From positions 1 to 64,000 of the forward strand of contig JRUP01000027.1 of NCBI GenBank assembly GCA_000773965.1: 64,000 nucleotides of DNA. Reading direction: 5' to 3'. Below are positions 1 to 7,594 of this stretch, one piece after another (position 1 is the first letter of the stretch; the number at the start of each line of letters is the position of its first letter). The translations under genes and the position numbers were made by a program. A model generated the notes under the pieces. It did not search any database. It was not told the DNA's origin and worked only from the letters and a program-made list of their open reading frames with translations. Source of the DNA: Enterobacter cancerogenus. Its GTDB lineage: Bacteria; Pseudomonadota; Gammaproteobacteria; Enterobacterales; Enterobacteriaceae.

Positions 1-979
1 AGTAATCCCACAAGGCCGCTTTACGCCCGCCGTTAAACGGTAGCTTAGGCAACACGCCATCTTTACGTGCTTCCTCTTCCAGCCGTTGCGGATTGAAGGA
101 TTGCAGCATCGCCGCGATGATCGCGCGTATGCCAGCGATCATACCCAGCTGATGCGCCTGCAAATCCACCAGTGCATCGCGCACTGCCGCTTCTGGCGGC
201 ATAAAACCGGGCATCTGGCTCTGATAAATCTGCATCAATACCGTTTTACCCGAAGGCAAAATTTTAAACGGATTGTTGGCCTCATTGAGGATCATCGTCA
301 TATCGGCTTTCACGCCGCGCTTGAGGATCGAACGGGAAGAGAGCAGGGCAACAGTGCCTTGCGAGAACAGGCTCAGCATGCGGCCGGTCACGCGCATCTG
401 CTCTTCGGTGATCGTCGTGTGATGGCCATTGTTCAATCCCATGCCCTCCAGCAGCGCGGCCAGCAGCTTGTCCTGATCTGCATGCGGCAACGTGGCGGGA
501 ACCGAAGGGGCATCACTTTGTGGATCAATACCCAGGCGTGGGTCAGTCAGGCGCTCCGGACGCGCCGCAGTGGGTTCCGGCACCCTGTCGAATGCCTGCT
601 CCATACCGAGAGGATCGGCAGTGCTGTCCGCGAAGAACGTGAGCGGGTCATCATGCTGGGTACTCTGGCAGGCAGGATCGCGCACCTCAAGGCCATAATC
701 GCCGATTTGCAGTGCATCACCATGCTGTAATTGCACTTGTGAACCACGCTGTAGCGCCACGCCGTTCAATACCACCGAGGTCACGCTGCCCTGATTGGTC
801 AGGCGGCATTCACCTTCCGGGGAGATATGCACCAGCGCCTGCAAGCGTGAAATGGCGCGCGATTCGTCAGGCAGCACCAGATCGTTATCCTGACTGCGGC
901 CAATGGTTCCCCCAGGCGGTTTAAAAGCAACCGTCTTTGCTGGCACATCCGTATTGCACTGCACAATGGTAAATTGCAT
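1..979 (-). CDS. tagH: T6SS-associated FHA-domain protein TagH (Fha/ImpI), 3' end outside window
   Basis: Reading the minus strand from an ATG at 979 gives an open frame that runs off the window at base 1, so at least 326 residues are present and the stop is not seen. The N-terminus (MQFTIVQCNT) leads into a forkhead-associated fold with the usual phosphothreonine-loop motifs GRSQDNDL and SRLQALV and a later VLNG, all within about residues 1-95. An acidic, proline-rich linker follows, then a helical C-terminal region typical of T6SS Fha proteins. In characterised systems Fha binds a phosphothreonine and promotes T6SS assembly downstream of a PpkA/PppA switch, with TagF as antagonist. It lies 33 bp after tagF in the same operon. 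The ribosome site AGGATG sits just before the ATG. Confidence 0.85.
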   Translation of the reverse strand, partial: MQFTIVQCNTDVPAKTVAFKPPGGTIGRSQDNDLVLPDESRAISRLQALVHISPEGECRLTNQGSVTSVVLNGVALQRGSQVQLQHGDALQIGDYGLEVRDPACQSTQHDDPLTFFADSTADPLGMEQAFDRVPEPTAARPERLTDPRLGIDPQSDAPSVPATLPHADQDKLLAALLEGMGLNNGHHTTITEEQMRVTGRMLSLFSQGTVALLSSRSILKRGVKADMTMILNEANNPFKILPSGKTVLMQIYQSQMPGFMPPEAAVRDALVDLQAHQLGMIAGIRAIIAAMLQSFNPQRLEEEARKDGVLPKLPFNGGRKAALWDY

Positions 980-1012
980 GAGTCATCCTGTTAACAAGGA
1001 AAACGCTGCGGC

Positions 1013-1711
1013 TCATTCAAACATGGGTGGATAGAGGCCGTTGCGTCCCGGCTGTGCACCTGCCGCCGGGTTAAACAGTAACGCAAAAAGTTGCGCGGTG
1101 AGCGGCCCACTGTGTTTGTGTGTGGCGTGGGCAAAACCGTCACTGCGATTACTCCACCAGTAGCTAATATGCTGCTGGGGATCAAATTTATCCGCCACTT
1201 CACGCCAGCTCAGCGTGCAGGGCAGATCATCAAAACCAATCACATCCATAATATCGCTGCGCTGATTATCCGGGACCATCAGCGGCGTGACGCGTTGCAT
1301 CTGCTGCTCCAGCGCATCGGGGTTCAGCCGGTCACGCACGCCGCGCAGTAGCAGCGTGCCCAACTCCTGAAACCAGTCGCCCGACATGGCCAGCTGAGCG
1401 CTGTGCCAGTGGCTGAGCGGAAAACTTCGCAAAGCCAACAGCGGCCAGCTGCGCCCCACGCGATCGCACGAGGGCAGCAGGCAGCCCATCTGCACCTGCT
1501 GACGTAGCGGCGACAGCGGCAGAACAAAATTCCAGACAGGTGCGCGCAGAAACAGCTGAGTGGAGGCATCGGGTTGCTGATGCCAGTGCATGAGCCCCTG
1601 TTGAAACCAATGGCTCCAGGGCGTCACGGTATTCTCACTCAGGCGCTGGCGCAGGAAATCGCCGGTGGCCGGCAATTTGCCGTACCAACCCGGCGCGGTG
1701 TGCGTCGCCAT
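1013..1711 (-). CDS. tagF: T6SS-associated protein TagF (ImpM family)
   Basis: This 232-residue protein begins MATHTAPGWYGKLPATGDF; the GKLPxxGDF motif near the N-terminus is the hallmark of TagF/ImpM. In characterised systems TagF is a cytoplasmic post-translational repressor that binds Fha, so its place beside tagH fits. I chose the ATG at 1711 because a TGAGG ribosome site lies just upstream; an in-frame GTG at 1732 would overlap the end of tssM and looks less likely. The gene starts 13 bp after the tssM stop and precedes tagH by 33 bp. Length is normal for the family, so the shortening of the upstream tssM did not damage tagF. Confidence 0.85.
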   Translation of the reverse strand: MATHTAPGWYGKLPATGDFLRQRLSENTVTPWSHWFQQGLMHWHQQPDASTQLFLRAPVWNFVLPLSPLRQQVQMGCLLPSCDRVGRSWPLLALRSFPLSHWHSAQLAMSGDWFQELGTLLLRGVRDRLNPDALEQQMQRVTPLMVPDNQRSDIMDVIGFDDLPCTLSWREVADKFDPQQHISYWWSNRSDGFAHATHKHSGPLTAQLFALLFNPAAGAQPGRNGLYPPMFE

Positions 1712-1724
1712 GGTTACCTCACCA

Positions 1725-3839
1725 TTACTCACTGTGTCCGGTCAATCGCTGCGAAACCCGCTGTGGTGCAATCGCCAGCGAACTGCCATTCGCACCGGCA
1801 ATTTTCAGATTTTCTGCAAGCTTGCGCATCATTAGTGCGTTATCTCGCGCATAAGGCGACGACTGAATCTGCTGATCCAGAAGCTGGCTAAGATGCCAGT
1901 CAAGCTGCTGCAAATCCCGGGCGCTGACATCATCTGGCAGATTGCGTTGAAGATTCTGCATCAGCCAGGCACGCAGGAATTCGCCGTCATAATTGCGCGG
2001 TTGATACAACATCTGATAGGCACGCAGCGCATTGCGGCTGTATTCATTGTCGTTACCGGGGTCATCACGCAGCAAATTGGTGATTTGCTGGGCCACGCGC
2101 GGTAACAGTAGAGACTTAAGCGCATTTTGATAAAGCACCCATGCCGCATCGCTTACCTGGTTGCCACGATACAGACCCACGCGCATGCTAAGCGGTGGAT
2201 TGTCGAGGGAAAAGCGCTCCGACAACGGCAGCTTCACCAGGTTATTTAAGAAGGGTAGCAGATCAAAGATATTATCGGCTGGCTGATGAATCACCTGCTG
2301 ACTCTGACGAGTCATTGGCTCAATACGCTCAGCGACCTGGTTAAGATATTGCTGGTTCTGGACATAGCTGGCCAGCCATAAACCGGAGAGCAAAAGCAAT
2401 GCGCCAGTGAGCGCACCGTAGCCAATCCAGTGGAACAGGCGGTTGCGGTACTCCCAATGGCGGTTACTGCCCGCTAAGCCACTTTCGCGGAACACCAGAT
2501 CGCTTAGCAGGTCGCGGATAAAGAAACTCTGGCCTTTATTGCCGGGGATGGGGTTATTACGGGTGACGCTATCCCAGGTGGCGAGGCTACTTTCACCGGT
2601 ATGTGGCAATTGAAGCTTACGGTTGAGTTCGCCCATGATGCGATCAAACGGTAAGCCTTCCTGAGTCCCGCTGGTAAAGAATAAGCCGCGCGCTGACCAG
2701 GCAATCTCATCCTCATGGCGCGAGAACACCACATCCAGGTACTCATTCAGCAACGGCCTTAACGAGCTGAACTCCTGTGGGAACAGGAAACAGTCAGCGC
2801 GCAGGGTGAGATCGCGTTCATTCGCCATCACCGTGGGCAGTTGCTGCTGCAGGCGCTGTTCCAAACGCTGATATTGCTGGCTAAAACTGTTATGCCAGTC
2901 ATCTTTGTGCGGTTTGCCCGGTTCCCAGGGGAAGGTGAATCCCCAGATGGCGTCGCGCTGCGGTTTGCTCAGGCCTTCGTTAAAGCTTAAAAACCCTTTA
3001 AGCAGATCGGTCTTGGTCACCATCACATACACCGGGAAATGGATACCGGTTTGCTGGTGTAACTCCTGCATGCGGCTACGTAACGCGCTGGCCTGTGCGT
3101 GACGCGCTTCCGCGGAATCGGTGAGCAGATCGGCAACGCTAATGGTCATGATCACGCCGTTGATCGGCTGGCGGGTGCGATAGCGTTTCAGCAAGTTAAT
3201 AAAACTCTGCCACTCGGCGCCGTCGCGTGCACGCTGGCTCTCCTGCAGGGCATATCGCCCTGCGGTATCGATCAACACCGCGCTGTCGGTAAACCACCAG
3301 TCGCAATGGCGAGTGCCGCCAACGCCGCGAATCGCCGCTTTGCCGAGGCTATCGGTGAGCGGAAACTCCAGTCCGGCATTGAGCAGGGCGGTGGTTTTGC
3401 CCGCGCCAGGCGCCCCAATCATCACATACCAGGGAAGTTGGTAGAGATAGTGGCTCTGAAAGCGGGCCAGCCAGTTCTGTTGATGACGTCGACCAAACTG
3501 TGTGCGTTTCAGGCGCAGCGCTGCTTCACTGAAGCGCTGAGCCAGCAGTGTATCAGTGGCCTGACGATCGGACAGTTCTTCGTGACTCATCTCCTGCAAA
3601 CGGTTGAGGAGTTTACTGTTAAACCAGCCGCGCCAGATCGCCGGGATAAACTGGAACAGCACCCAGCAGAAGAACAGCAAACCGACCAGCAGTTGACGAG
3701 GAAACACCGGCTCAAGGGGGCGGGTGTCTCCCCAACTCCACAGCGGGCCGAGCATCCACAGCACACAGCTTAAGGCAGTGACACCAATCAGGCTCCACAG
3801 AAGGCGGTGGGTTAACAGATGTTGCAGCGATGCGCGCAT
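1725..3839 (-). CDS. tssM: T6SS inner-membrane core protein TssM (IcmF), unusually short
   Basis: The protein has 704 residues, while TssM/IcmF proteins usually have about 1,100-1,200. Two membrane segments lie near the N-terminus (about residues 12-32 and 47-67). A cytoplasmic GTPase-like domain follows, with Walker A GAPGAGKTTA (about 141), DTAGRY (about 190) and TKTDLL (about 276). A third membrane segment is at about 470-490, leaving only about 215 periplasmic residues. The missing C-terminal part is the region that contacts the outer-membrane lipoprotein TssJ in well-studied systems. The ATG overlaps the tssL stop (ATGA) with a strong AGGAGG ribosome site, and tagF begins 13 bp after the stop. 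This points to a clean deletion or a compact variant and not a recent frameshift. An in-frame GTG at 3842 is an alternative start. Confidence 0.8.
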   Translation of the reverse strand: MRASLQHLLTHRLLWSLIGVTALSCVLWMLGPLWSWGDTRPLEPVFPRQLLVGLLFFCWVLFQFIPAIWRGWFNSKLLNRLQEMSHEELSDRQATDTLLAQRFSEAALRLKRTQFGRRHQQNWLARFQSHYLYQLPWYVMIGAPGAGKTTALLNAGLEFPLTDSLGKAAIRGVGGTRHCDWWFTDSAVLIDTAGRYALQESQRARDGAEWQSFINLLKRYRTRQPINGVIMTISVADLLTDSAEARHAQASALRSRMQELHQQTGIHFPVYVMVTKTDLLKGFLSFNEGLSKPQRDAIWGFTFPWEPGKPHKDDWHNSFSQQYQRLEQRLQQQLPTVMANERDLTLRADCFLFPQEFSSLRPLLNEYLDVVFSRHEDEIAWSARGLFFTSGTQEGLPFDRIMGELNRKLQLPHTGESSLATWDSVTRNNPIPGNKGQSFFIRDLLSDLVFRESGLAGSNRHWEYRNRLFHWIGYGALTGALLLLSGLWLASYVQNQQYLNQVAERIEPMTRQSQQVIHQPADNIFDLLPFLNNLVKLPLSERFSLDNPPLSMRVGLYRGNQVSDAAWVLYQNALKSLLLPRVAQQITNLLRDDPGNDNEYSRNALRAYQMLYQPRNYDGEFLRAWLMQNLQRNLPDDVSARDLQQLDWHLSQLLDQQIQSSPYARDNALMMRKLAENLKIAGANGSSLAIAPQRVSQRLTGHSE

Positions 3840-5053
3840 CACTCACCTCCTGGATGATTGCCAAGGGTTTCCGGTGCGGCAAACAGGGTGATCTCCACAC
3901 GGCGGTTGCGCGCGCGGTTTTCATTGCTGTCATTTGGCAGCAGCGGATTACTGTCGCCGCGGCCTTCCGCTTTCACACTGTGCCCTTCCGCCAGTTGCGG
4001 GTTTAGCAACTGGGTCACGGCGCGTGCGCGCGCAAAGGAAAATTCATAGCTTGAGGCAAAACGCCCATCCACCGGGCTGTTATCGGTATACACCGACACC
4101 AGTACCGTGCCTTTAACGGTTTTCATGGCGCTGGCAACGTGCGCCAGCAGCGCGCGACCAACCTGATTGACCACGGTACCGTCCGGGGAGAAGAGTTTAT
4201 CGGCAGGAATGATCACTTTACTGCCAAATGCGCCATCGCTGACTTCTAGTTGACCGGCGGCGATCACATCATTCAAACGCTGATGCAAATCCAGCAATGC
4301 TTGCGGTGAGGTAGGGCGACGGCCGGGCATAATTTGTGGCAGCGGGGTTTGATAGATGGCGCGCAGCAGCGGCTCGGCCGCATTGCCCAGCCGCCAGTTC
4401 AGGCCGCTGTAAATCAGGCAGGCAATCAGGGCCGCTAACATCGCACAGGCCCATAGCGGCACCATCGGACGGGTTAAGCGACTGACCAGGGGATGCACTT
4501 CCACCAGCGGCGCGGCCGGGTTAGTGGTCGACGGGCGCGTTTCCTGGATCAGTTGAGCGAGACGTTTACGAATCCCTTCACACTGTGCACGGCCAGCATC
4601 GCTGCCGCGATAACGTCCTTCATAGCCCAGCAGCAGACAGTAATGAATCAGCTCCAGCAACCACAGGTGTTGCTGCGGGCTTTGCGAGACACGGGAAAGC
4701 AGCTGAAACACTTTTTCGCCGCCCCAACTTTCATTATGGAAAGTGACCAGCATGCCGTTCCCTGACCACACACCGCGCGTACCCCATGGAGTTTGTGCGG
4801 CGGCTTCATCCAGTACGCTGCATAAGCAGTAGCGCGCACCAATAATCATCTCAAACGGCAAACCGGCTTGCTTGCAGCGATGTTCGAATTGGCGGATCTC
4901 TTCAATGAGTAACTGGCGTAAACCGGCGGGATCGTCATGCGTAGCAGCCTGCCGTATACGGACAACGGCATTCAATATCGGAGCTGCGGCATTAAGCAAA
5001 AGGTTATCGTTGCCCGCGACAATGCCATCGCGGACAACAGAATCCTGGGTCAT
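3839..5053 (-). CDS. tssL: T6SS inner-membrane core protein TssL (DotU) with OmpA-type peptidoglycan-binding domain
   Basis: This 404-residue protein combines an N-terminal cytoplasmic DotU domain (about residues 20-180), one membrane segment (about 198-217, ALIACLIYSGL) and a periplasmic OmpA-like domain (about 290-398). The last carries the diagnostic NRARNRRVEI motif. TssL and TssM form the inner-membrane part of the T6SS trans-envelope complex. The fused OmpA domain would anchor it to peptidoglycan, a job done by a separate TagL-type protein in some other systems. It is translationally coupled to tssM by a 4-base overlap and follows the SH3 lipoprotein gene by 85 bp. Confidence 0.9.
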   Translation of the reverse strand: MTQDSVVRDGIVAGNDNLLLNAAAPILNAVVRIRQAATHDDPAGLRQLLIEEIRQFEHRCKQAGLPFEMIIGARYCLCSVLDEAAAQTPWGTRGVWSGNGMLVTFHNESWGGEKVFQLLSRVSQSPQQHLWLLELIHYCLLLGYEGRYRGSDAGRAQCEGIRKRLAQLIQETRPSTTNPAAPLVEVHPLVSRLTRPMVPLWACAMLAALIACLIYSGLNWRLGNAAEPLLRAIYQTPLPQIMPGRRPTSPQALLDLHQRLNDVIAAGQLEVSDGAFGSKVIIPADKLFSPDGTVVNQVGRALLAHVASAMKTVKGTVLVSVYTDNSPVDGRFASSYEFSFARARAVTQLLNPQLAEGHSVKAEGRGDSNPLLPNDSNENRARNRRVEITLFAAPETLGNHPGGE

Positions 5054-5138
5054 TAAATATCTTTTTTCCTGGCAATGGCGCTAGGGAGCGTCCACCGAGT
5101 GCGACCTTGCTGTGGACAATCTGCGCCATATTGCATTA

Positions 5139-5630
5139 TCAGTCTAGGATCCAGGTCGCGGTATCGTTGGTGCGGCAAGCCTTGCTGGCACCGCCAACAG
5201 CCACGCAGACCTGTTTAGTACGGCGGGGACGTGGACGGTCGCTACGCAGGGTAGCGTCATAACGGCTACTTTCAACCCCGGCTTTCGGCGGGATGTAACC
5301 AATCAGCTGTCCATTGGGTTCATCGGCAACCGCTAACCAACTGTGTTCGACACGTCCCAGTACTTCAAAGGGTTTAGCGTTATCGAGATAACGAACGACC
5401 TTGCCGCCATAATCTGGCGTGGTCATCACCGACGCCGCATACAGTGCGCGGAAACTCTCATTAACCGGCGTGAATTCGCCTGGCGCTGCCACCGCATGAC
5501 GGTGAACCAGCTTGACGCCATTTACCTCACTGGTGACCAGGGTGTCATCAGTCATCGGCGGTGGTGGCGCTTTACAACCCGCCAACGTCAATACTGCCAG
5601 CAGAGTGAGCAACAGACTCTTATTCACCAT
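5139..5630 (-). CDS. SH3-like lipoprotein at the head of the T6SS operon
   Basis: The frame encodes 163 residues starting MVNKSLLLTLLAVLTLAGC, a lipoprotein signal with lipobox LAGC and Cys at about residue 19. A proline-rich stretch follows, then a region resembling a bacterial SH3 fold: paired Tyr/Leu strands, FEVLGRVEHSWLAV, and GQLIGYIPPKAG. The C-terminal part has two Cys that could pair (QVCVAVGG and KACRTN). I do not recognise a named family. Its position first in an operon with tssL-tssM is where the outer-membrane lipoprotein TssJ is often found, but its fold looks different from TssJ. The start is the ATG at 5630 with TTGAGG upstream; the in-frame TTG at 5639 is unlikely. Confidence 0.7.
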   Translation of the reverse strand: MVNKSLLLTLLAVLTLAGCKAPPPPMTDDTLVTSEVNGVKLVHRHAVAAPGEFTPVNESFRALYAASVMTTPDYGGKVVRYLDNAKPFEVLGRVEHSWLAVADEPNGQLIGYIPPKAGVESSRYDATLRSDRPRPRRTKQVCVAVGGASKACRTNDTATWILD

Positions 5631-5698
5631 GAACCTCAAATTTCATCAGATTAGCTGCAGATTAATATGTGGCACACGCATTTAAGGCGGGCAGAGTA

Positions 5699-5714
5699 TG
5701 CAGCGGGAAAGCCA
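5699..5714 (-). promoter_or_regulatory. possible sigma-54 promoter for the T6SS operon
   Basis: On the minus strand the motif TGGCTTTCCCGCTGCA has the -24 TGGC and -12 TGC elements at the required GG-N10-GC spacing. Transcription would begin near 5689, about 59 bases before the SH3-lipoprotein ATG. Sigma-54 control is known for several T6SS clusters. The match lacks the AC and TT of the full consensus, so this is tentative. Confidence 0.3.
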
Positions 5715-6058
5715 TCAAAAAACAGTCAGATTACAGAAAGATAGTACTGTGCTCAGTCTACCTAAGACTTTTGAGAATTCAATCCATTGCATAGCGAGAA
5801 AACCCGTGCTACCGGGCGAAAATAGCTCATAGCAGGGTCATAAAAAACTCGTGCCTTAAGTGATAGATAAGCTGAGTTTACTTATTTACCCGCGTAAGCG
5901 TATAACGCAGGCGATAAAGCCGAAGCAACCCAGAAAGGTGCCTATTTAATAGTAAGCACTCTTAATCTTTCCTTAAGGTTAAAAAAAGATTGCGCGAGTA
6001 AACAATTTTCTTACTTTCGGAATTTCCGTGCACATTTCCGCCAGCTTTAAAGTCGGTC

Positions 6059-6073
6059 CGGCACGGCTTTTGC
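6059..6073 (+). promoter_or_regulatory. probable sigma-54 promoter of nasR
   Basis: The sequence CGGCACGGCTTTTGC carries the -24 core GGCACG and -12 core TTGC with GG-N10-GC spacing. It predicts a start near 6085, about 25 bases before the nasR ATG at 6110. Only the T before GG is missing from the consensus. This suggests nasR itself responds to nitrogen limitation through NtrC and RpoN. Confidence 0.55.
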
Positions 6074-6109
6074 TTAAAGTTGATATATTTTTTTGTTCAA
6101 GAGAACCTT

Positions 6110-7330
6110 ATGAGCCGGGCCTTTGAATATTTGCGCGCCAGCCGCGCCAGCGAAATTGCCAGCCTGCGACGACTTCTTCGCACAGGCGAACAGATTCTCG
6201 CCATCAGTGAGTTAATTCACGTGCTGCAACGTGAGCGCGGTGCCAGCAACATTTGGATCTGTTCCACAGGGCGGTTGTTTGGCGATGAGCTGGATGCGCG
6301 CGCACTTGAGGTAGAGCAGCGACAGGAAAATGCCCTTATGGTCCTGCCGGAAGCGGTGGCGCAGCCGGGTTACAGCCGTTTCTGTATGCTAATAGCCGCA
6401 GCGCTGCAGTCGTTAGAGAGCTTGCCATCGTTACGCCAGCAAATACGGGCGGGGCAGTGCAGCCATGCAGAGGCGATGGAGGGCTTTAATCACATTATCC
6501 GCACCTTACTTAATCTGGTCTTCGAAGCCACTGATACGGCCAGTGAGCCGGAGATTTCCCGCGCGCTGATTGCGCTCTTTAGCTTTATGCAGGGTAAGGA
6601 GTTGGCGGGGCAGGAGCGCGCTACCGGTTCAGCCGGGTTTGCTGTCGGGGAGTTTACTGCGGAACAGCGCCAGCGGATTCAAATGTTGATCGCTGCTCAG
6701 GAGCAAAGCTTCGCGACCTTCAGTCAGTTCGCGGATGTGCACAACCAGCAGCAATGGCTATTGATGGCGGATGCAGATAGCCAGATTGAGCGACTGCGGC
6801 GTATTGCCTGCACCGGCGCGCAGTGCGGCGAAAATGGCGTGCTGCAGTGGTTCACATTGCTGAGCCAACGACTCGATCAGATGAAACAGATTGAGGATGG
6901 GCTCTGCAGCACATTAATGGCGTGTTGCCAGCGCGCCATTGCGGTGAGCGAACAGGCTGAGCCGCAGCATCTGGCTTTCAATGATGACGCGAGTTTCTCT
7001 CTTTACGTGGCGGGAGCCAGCTGGCTGGGTGAGCAGGAAACCACACTCGACAGTAACGGCCTCGCCCCCCAACTCGGCCGCTCTGTGCTGTCATTGATTC
7101 GTGAACAGGCGCAACGGTTACAGGCACAGGCGGATGAACTTGCCACCATGCGTGCTTCTCTGGATGAACGCAAAATCATCGATCAGGCCAAAGGATGGCT
7201 GATGCAGCAGCACGGTTTTAGCGAGCAGGATGCGTGGAAAGCGCTGCGCAAAAGTGCCATGAATCAGAATAAACGCATGCTGGATATTGCTCAGGCGATC
7301 CTCGCGGTAGCGGCCACGCTGAAGCCATAA
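6110..7330 (+). CDS. nasR: nitrate-responsive transcription antiterminator NasR
   Basis: This 406-residue cytoplasmic regulator has an N-terminal all-helical nitrate/nitrite-sensing (NIT) domain, roughly residues 20-300, including the early motif VLQRERGASNIW. The last about 70 residues form an ANTAR RNA-binding domain (ERKIIDQAKGWLMQQHGFSE, then AWKALRKSAM). In Klebsiella, nitrate- or nitrite-bound NasR binds the nasF leader and prevents terminator formation. The matching RNA element lies just downstream at 7489-7572. The start is the ATG at 6110 (MSRAFEYL); an in-frame TTG at 6080 would overlap the probable promoter. The next gene in the direction of transcription is nasF, after 264 bp. Confidence 0.93.
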   Translation: MSRAFEYLRASRASEIASLRRLLRTGEQILAISELIHVLQRERGASNIWICSTGRLFGDELDARALEVEQRQENALMVLPEAVAQPGYSRFCMLIAAALQSLESLPSLRQQIRAGQCSHAEAMEGFNHIIRTLLNLVFEATDTASEPEISRALIALFSFMQGKELAGQERATGSAGFAVGEFTAEQRQRIQMLIAAQEQSFATFSQFADVHNQQQWLLMADADSQIERLRRIACTGAQCGENGVLQWFTLLSQRLDQMKQIEDGLCSTLMACCQRAIAVSEQAEPQHLAFNDDASFSLYVAGASWLGEQETTLDSNGLAPQLGRSVLSLIREQAQRLQAQADELATMRASLDERKIIDQAKGWLMQQHGFSEQDAWKALRKSAMNQNKRMLDIAQAILAVAATLKP

Positions 7331-7345
7331 CCCTAAGGAGGTAGT

Positions 7346-7384
7346 TGCACAAAGCTTGTGCGAATTGTGCGTCAGGGCAGTGCA
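7346..7384 (+). promoter_or_regulatory. tandem NtrC-like enhancer sites upstream of nasF
   Basis: Two 17-bp dyads match the NtrC pattern TGCAC-N7-GTGCA closely. The first is at 7346-7362 (TGCACAAAGCTTGTGCG) and the second at 7368-7384 (TGCGTCAGGGCAGTGCA). Their centres are 22 bp apart, two helical turns, and about 100-120 bp before the predicted start. This is the usual layout for an NtrC enhancer acting on a sigma-54 promoter. Confidence 0.7.
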
Positions 7385-7445
7385 AAGTGAGCTCGGATTT
7401 TAACCTTAATGGCGCGGGAATATTGATTTTGCAGTAATAAATTTT

Positions 7446-7462
7446 CTGGCACAGGCTTTGCA
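7446..7462 (+). promoter_or_regulatory. sigma-54 promoter of the nasFED-CB-A operon
   Basis: The motif CTGGCACAGGCTTTGCA matches the sigma-54 consensus almost perfectly: TGGCAC at -24, five bases, TTGCA at -12. The predicted start is near 7473. The transcript would therefore carry the whole antitermination leader before nasF. Confidence 0.85.
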
Positions 7463-7488
7463 ATAATTCACAGACATTGCGCATTTGT

Positions 7489-7533
7489 TTCGCCAACGGC
7501 GGTGAAGCGAGTGCTTTGGATAAAGGCGTCCGG
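7489..7533 (+). promoter_or_regulatory. ANTAR-target dual-hexaloop RNA (antiterminator)
   Basis: Two short hairpins carry six-base loops with A at loop position 1 and G at position 4, as in the described ANTAR recognition element. P1 is TTCGCC / GGTGAA with loop AACGGC (7489-7506). P2 is TTGGAT / GTCCGG with loop AAAGGC (7516-7533). A nine-base linker separates them. The P2 loop and 3' arm share bases 7525-7533 with the left arm of the terminator, so P2 and the terminator cannot form together. NasR bound to P1-P2 would let transcription continue into nasF. Confidence 0.75.
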
Positions 7534-7572
7534 CCCCATGTTTTGACGACATGCGGGAGGACGCCTTTTTTT
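7522..7572 (+). terminator. rho-independent leader terminator before nasF
   Basis: The arms AAAGGCGTCC (7522-7531) and GGACGCCTTT (7559-7568) form a long perfect stem, and the run of seven T begins within the right arm at 7566. The loop contains a small inner hairpin, CATGT / ACATG. It lies between the sigma-54 promoter and the nasF ATG, as expected for a NasR-controlled attenuator. Confidence 0.85.
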
Positions 7573-7594
7573 ATTTCTTTTTTTCAGGAAGCGC

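Larger units (their letters stand above)
5631..6109. other. AT-rich divergent control region between T6SS and nas operons
   Basis: This 479-bp stretch separates the leftward T6SS operon from rightward nasR. I see no convincing gene in it. It is clearly richer in A+T than its flanks, especially 5940-6010. It contains two sigma-54-like promoter motifs, one facing each operon (listed separately). No clear pair of NtrC half-sites was found. Confidence 0.6.

Noticed and set aside
3099..3773. Plus-strand 224-codon open frame
   Set aside because: It is opposite the Walker region of tssM and has no domain or ribosome site.
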